Notes under the pieces: generated by a model
Told to the model about the DNA's origin: nothing
What the model saw: only the letters and a program-made list of their open reading frames with translations
Databases searched by the model: none
Shown: positions 61,281-64,000 of the stretch, in pieces
Position numbering within the stretch: the first letter of the stretch is position 1
How the letters are laid out: each line of letters begins with the position of its first letter
Program-made: the position numbers and the translations under genes
Origin: Virgifigura deserti
Lineage (GTDB): Bacteria; Pseudomonadota; Alphaproteobacteria; Dongiales; Dongiaceae
Direction of reading: 5' to 3'
Length of the DNA stretch: 64,000 bases
Assembly: GCA_003576685.1 (NCBI GenBank)
Contig: QOZR01000001.1
Span: 558,001 to 622,000 of the forward strand

Positions 61281-61547
61281 TCAGCGGCGCCAAAGCGGCC
61301 GGCCGAGATTGAGAGTCTCCTGGTCCGTCGCGGCGCCGACCCCACCACCCACGGCTCCGCCGATGAGGGCGCCCGGGATCACGCCGAGCCCGCCGGCCAG
61401 CGCCCCGATTCCGGCGCCGGTCGCCGCGCCCGCCCCTGCTCCGCTCAAAGCACGGTCCTGCGTCGTGCTTCCGCAGGCTGCGAGGGACACGGCGCCGACC
61501 AGGAAGAGAGTGGCGCGAACGAGATTAACGAGCTTGTTTTCTTTCAT
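61281..61547 (-). CDS. Glycine-zipper lipoprotein
   Basis: The 88-residue protein has a lipoprotein signal (VRATLFLVGAVSLAAC, Cys about residue 25) and a Gly-rich hydrophobic stretch AGAGAATGAGIGALAGGLGVIPGALIGGAVGGGVGA, with the GxxxG-like spacing of glycine-zipper lipoproteins. Such proteins contact or insert into the outer membrane. AAAGAAAAC-type sequence precedes the ATG, so the ribosome site is weak. Role unknown, often linked to envelope stress. Confidence 0.82.
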   Translation of the reverse strand: MKENKLVNLVRATLFLVGAVSLAACGSTTQDRALSGAGAGAATGAGIGALAGGLGVIPGALIGGAVGGGVGAATDQETLNLGRPLWRR

Positions 61548-61572
61548 TCATTCCCCCTAAATCGCATCCATC

Positions 61573-61791
61573 TCAGGTCATCGATTGCTCGATGGTGAAT
61601 CCGATTTTCACGATGACCTGGTAGTGGGCGACACCGTCCTCCTTGATATGCCCTCTGATCTCCTTGACCTCGAACCAGCGAAGATGCTCGATCGATTGCG
61701 CCGTCTGGCTGATCGCGTTCTGGATGGCACCCTCGATCCCCTCGCTCGACGATCCGGACAGCTCGATGATCTTGTATGTATGGTCATGCAT
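61573..61791 (-). CDS. Dodecin-family flavin-binding protein
   Basis: The 72-residue protein shows the dodecin pattern MHDHTYKIIELSGSSSEGIEGAIQNAISQTAQSIEHLRWFEV, with Trp in the flavin-stacking position, and ends in GVAHYQVIVKIGFTIE. Dodecins form 12-mers that store or sequester flavin. The ATG at 61791 has no upstream gene on the same strand within 500 bases. Confidence 0.9.
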   Translation of the reverse strand: MHDHTYKIIELSGSSSEGIEGAIQNAISQTAQSIEHLRWFEVKEIRGHIKEDGVAHYQVIVKIGFTIEQSMT

Positions 61792-62052
61792 CGCAGCGCT
61801 CCAGAGTAATATTCGGAACAAGAACACGAACACGCTGCAACGTGGAACGTTCCGTGATAGATCTTGCGCTTGCGGTTACAGAATCGTCGGGGTGATAAGC
61901 GGCCGCTCGATCAAAGGGAACATGGCCTTCTGCCAGGCGTTGTCGAAACGTAGACAGGCCCTTATCGAAAGTCGCATCATGTTCGACCTTGACCGAATGC
62001 GCCGCATGAGACGGCGCACCATGATTTGGCACCGAAGCAATCGGCAGGATCG

Positions 62053-62433
62053 ATGACCGCGGCCGCTCCCCGAATCCTCATCGTCGAGGATGACGCCCTG
62101 CAAGCCGAGAGTCTTCGGGCATCCTTGACCAACGCCGGCTTCGTCGTGATCGGCGTTGCCGACGATTGCGCTACGGCATTGTCGTTCGCGAATCAGGCGG
62201 AACCGGATCTCGCCCCGGATCTCGCCCTTGTCGATGTGCGGCTGACCGGCAACATCGACGGCATCACCACGGGGCGGCAGCTATTCGAGGAGCACGGCAT
62301 CCCGATCGTCTTCCTGACGGCGTTCCTGGACGACGCCGTTCAGCAAGGGCGAGCGTTCGCCAAAGGCTTCGTGAACAAGCCCTATTCCACCGATGACGTC
62401 ATCGCAACCATCCGTCGAGCGCTGACGGGCTGA
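62053..62433 (+). CDS. Single-domain response regulator
   Basis: The 126-residue receiver domain has the acidic pocket in LIVEDDALQAESL, the acceptor Asp in LALVDVRLTGNIDG, the Thr site in VFLTAFLD and Lys in FVNKPYSTDDV. No output domain. The form 'VDVRL-x-GNIDGITTGRQL' is common in receivers linked to the general stress response or to HWE kinases in alphaproteobacteria. The ATG at 62053 is favoured over a TTG at 62026. It lies 120 bases before the rhomboid gene. Confidence 0.87.
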   Translation: MTAAAPRILIVEDDALQAESLRASLTNAGFVVIGVADDCATALSFANQAEPDLAPDLALVDVRLTGNIDGITTGRQLFEEHGIPIVFLTAFLDDAVQQGRAFAKGFVNKPYSTDDVIATIRRALTG

Positions 62434-62556
62434 CGCGGCGGCGGAAGGTCATCCGCCGTCCTGCGGCTGTTCCCACCTGGAGTTGCCGCGACGATCGGCG
62501 GTTCTTCGAAGACATCGCTAATCTTCGGGGCCGATCTTCGACAGGGAGTGATCTGC

Positions 62557-63264
62557 ATGATTCCGCTGCATGACGACACTCCCACGACCATTCGCCCGAT
62601 GGTGACCATCGGCCTGATCGTCGCCTGTGTCCTTGCCTTTCTCTGGCAACTGGCGTTACCGCCCCTTGCTCAGCAACGGGCCATCTTTGCGCTGGGGTTC
62701 ATTCCCGGCGTTTTTTTTGGCGATCAGAGATTACCGGCGGAGATCGCCTGGATTCCTTCCGGACTCTCGCTGTTGACCTCCATGTTCCTGCATGGCGGTT
62801 GGCTGCACCTGCTCGGGAACATGCTGTATCTCTGGATCTTCGGGAACAACGTCGAAGACGCGATGGGGCATGTGAAGTTTCTCCTGTTCTATCTGCTCTG
62901 CGGCGTGATCGCCGCTCTGACGCAAGGCTTCACGGATCCGGAGGTCCTGGTCCCGATGGTCGGGGCGAGCGGCGCGATCGGCGGCGTGCTCGGCGCCTAC
63001 ATCGTTCTGCATCCGCACGCCCGCATCCTGGTCCTGATCCCGCTCGGCTTCTTCATCACCACGGCCCGAATCCCGGCATTGCTCGTTCTCGGTCTCTGGT
63101 TCGTCCTCCAGTTCATTCAGGGCTCGATGGTCGTCGGCGAACAGGGCGGCATCGCTTTCTGGGCCCATATCGGCGGCTTCATCTCCGGGGCGGTGCTGGT
63201 CGTTCCGTTTCGTGACAAATCGGTCCCGCTGTTCGGCCGACGCCGTCGCGGGCCGTGGGACTAG
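62557..63264 (+). CDS. Rhomboid-family intramembrane serine protease
   Basis: The 235-residue protein has six membrane helices and the rhomboid active site: Ser in MVGASGAIGGVLGAY, His in FWAHIGGFISGAVL, and the conserved FLHGGWLHLLGNMLYLWIFG, where H and N stabilise the oxyanion. The WR-type loop is represented by DAMGHVKFLLFYLLCG. The ATG at 62557 (MIPLHDDTPTTI) with GGGAG upstream is chosen; an ATG three codons upstream is possible. Substrates unknown. Confidence 0.9.
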   Translation: MIPLHDDTPTTIRPMVTIGLIVACVLAFLWQLALPPLAQQRAIFALGFIPGVFFGDQRLPAEIAWIPSGLSLLTSMFLHGGWLHLLGNMLYLWIFGNNVEDAMGHVKFLLFYLLCGVIAALTQGFTDPEVLVPMVGASGAIGGVLGAYIVLHPHARILVLIPLGFFITTARIPALLVLGLWFVLQFIQGSMVVGEQGGIAFWAHIGGFISGAVLVVPFRDKSVPLFGRRRRGPWD

Positions 63265-63440
63265 GCGCCTTTGCAGACGCCGTATTTCGGGCGCTGCTTG
63301 ATGTCGTAGGCGTCGCATCCTATTGTGACGGTACCTGTCATTGCATTGGCACGGGCGCGGGCGGAGATACTGCGATTACGGATGTTCTTGCCGCGGCAGA
63401 GCCGGCACCATCCGCGCAAATGGCTGTGGGTGGATGTGTT

Positions 63441-64000
63441 ATGCCGCTTTCCCGCCTCACTCTCCTGGTCGCTGCCTTGGTCCTGACCGGCTGCGAGTAT
63501 ATGGGCCTCGCGCGCCCATCGGTCGTCGAGCAGCTCGAGCCGCCGGTGGTGCGGCTTGTCAACGAGCTGCCGCAGGTCGACCGCCCCAACGAGGCTTTGG
63601 TCACTCGCATCTACGCCACCGGCGGCCTGGCGCACGCCAGGTTGGGCGACGACGGCATCATGCGCGGCGAGATGTGGGCGCGCCCGGCCCAACTCATCTG
63701 GACGCCTGCCATCATCGTCATGCCCGAAGGCGGCCGACTCGAACTCACCGTCCACAACCCTGATATGATGAAGCACGCAGCGTTCATGCCCAGCAACGGC
63801 GGGCACCGTCTGCTGGAACTGCCGCCGCGCAGCTCCGGGCGGATCGCGATCGAGCTCGACGCACCTGGGTTCTATTGGTTCGGCTGTCCCGTCGGGAATC
63901 ATGCCGGGCGAGGCATGCTGGGCTTCATCTTCGTCGAGGGCGGCGTGCCGCCTCAAGCGCGGCTCGATCGCCCACCCCAGCCGCAACCACCCGAAGACTG
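63441..64000 (+). CDS. Cupredoxin-domain lipoprotein, possibly 3'-truncated by the window edge
   Basis: From ATG 63441 the frame reads MPLSRLTLLVAALVLTGC, a short lipoprotein signal, and stays open to the last base. The C-terminal half is cupredoxin-like: NPDMMKHAAF with a His ligand, FYWFGCPVGNHAGRGMLGF with Cys, His and Met. Together these are the H...C...H...M ligands of a type 1 copper site. Upstream it has IYATGGLAHARLGDDGIMRGEMW. This is a periplasmic or outer-membrane copper electron carrier by its residues; the partner is not visible. At least 186 codons are present; the visible end is Pro-rich (PPQPQPPED), so the stop is probably close. Confidence 0.75.
   Translation, partial: MPLSRLTLLVAALVLTGCEYMGLARPSVVEQLEPPVVRLVNELPQVDRPNEALVTRIYATGGLAHARLGDDGIMRGEMWARPAQLIWTPAIIVMPEGGRLELTVHNPDMMKHAAFMPSNGGHRLLELPPRSSGRIAIELDAPGFYWFGCPVGNHAGRGMLGFIFVEGGVPPQARLDRPPQPQPPED

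Noticed and set aside
61784..62032. An 82-codon minus-strand frame upstream of dodecin
   Set aside because: No ribosome site or domain, and it covers the likely promoter region of dodecin and of the receiver gene.
63261..63410. A short minus-strand frame ending AYDIKQRPKYGVCKGA
   Set aside because: The end looks protein-like, but the only ATG leaves 26 residues and the longer frame is antisense to the cupredoxin gene; not enough to call.
1..64000. CRISPR arrays or rRNA genes
   Set aside because: No regularly spaced short repeats and no rRNA-like conserved stretches were seen.

Overview
The window is 64 kb of GC-rich chromosomal DNA that fits an alphaproteobacterium, probably in or near the Rhodospirillales. 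Supporting signs are the divergent recG / sdhE-mfd arrangement, HWE- and HisKA_2-type histidine kinases, a DUF502 protein, and many overlapping ATGA start-stop junctions. Both ends cut genes: an Hsp20 gene on the left and a cupredoxin lipoprotein on the right. I saw no rRNA, no canonical tRNA and no CRISPR array.

Layout. (1) 1-7.6 kb is a stress-type region: three small heat shock proteins, an SPW-repeat membrane protein, an extra RNA polymerase omega-like protein, an NDUFS4-like protein, a GT4 glycosyltransferase, an HtpX-type M48 protease and a K+/H+ antiporter. (2) 7.8-9.6 kb is a scrambled zone with pieces of a serine recombinase, a LivM permease and a VOC protein. (3) 9.6-13.5 kb holds a divergent pair: an AI-2E-type transporter fused to a GAF domain, and a membrane-anchored EEP phosphatase/nuclease. 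(4) 13.5-31.0 kb is the main island. A complete group 2a (cyanobacterial HupSL / mycobacterial Huc type) [NiFe]-hydrogenase operon of 15 genes runs on the minus strand. Its order is hupS, hupL, a small Cys-rich protein, the maturation protease, a small conserved protein, TPR, NifU-Rieske, NHL, hypF, hypC, a SIS-domain sugar isomerase, hypD, hypE, hypA, hypB. An HWE histidine kinase lies on one side and a single-domain response regulator on the other. Two diverged direct repeats of about 105 bp (13528 and 30958) bracket the block, with IS3 debris inside the right edge. (5) 31-38 kb has a frameshifted gene, a large HisKA_2 sensor kinase, a pentapeptide-repeat protein and a gene graveyard (integrase start, GALA-repeat ORF, chemoreceptor tail with its terminator).

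(6) 38-44.6 kb carries a baeRF-family protein, a SPOR lipoprotein, an ABC exporter and a Tat-exported peptide-type binding protein. (7) 44.7-50.6 kb is a minus-strand operon with acyl-CoA synthetase, SDR, acyl-CoA dehydrogenase, APH-type kinase and a DUF6285-type small protein. These five resemble the Pseudomonas lva (levulinate / 4-hydroxyacid) pathway; a chorismate mutase and a small membrane protein are embedded among them. (8) 50.7-60.5 kb is core genome: a DsbA-family protein, mfd, sdhE, recG and DUF502, then a type III polyketide synthase with an ICMT-type methyltransferase and a lipoprotein. (9) 60.6-64 kb has small envelope and stress genes: a hypothetical protein, a glycine-zipper lipoprotein, dodecin, a response regulator, a rhomboid protease and a cupredoxin lipoprotein.

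How it works together (inference). The hydrogenase would oxidise H2 on the cytoplasmic side. The NifU-Rieske protein is the likeliest electron carrier towards the respiratory chain, and the adjacent hyp genes plus the protease would mature the enzyme. The island looks laterally acquired because repeats and mobile-element remains surround it, while the 50-60 kb block is ordinary core genome.
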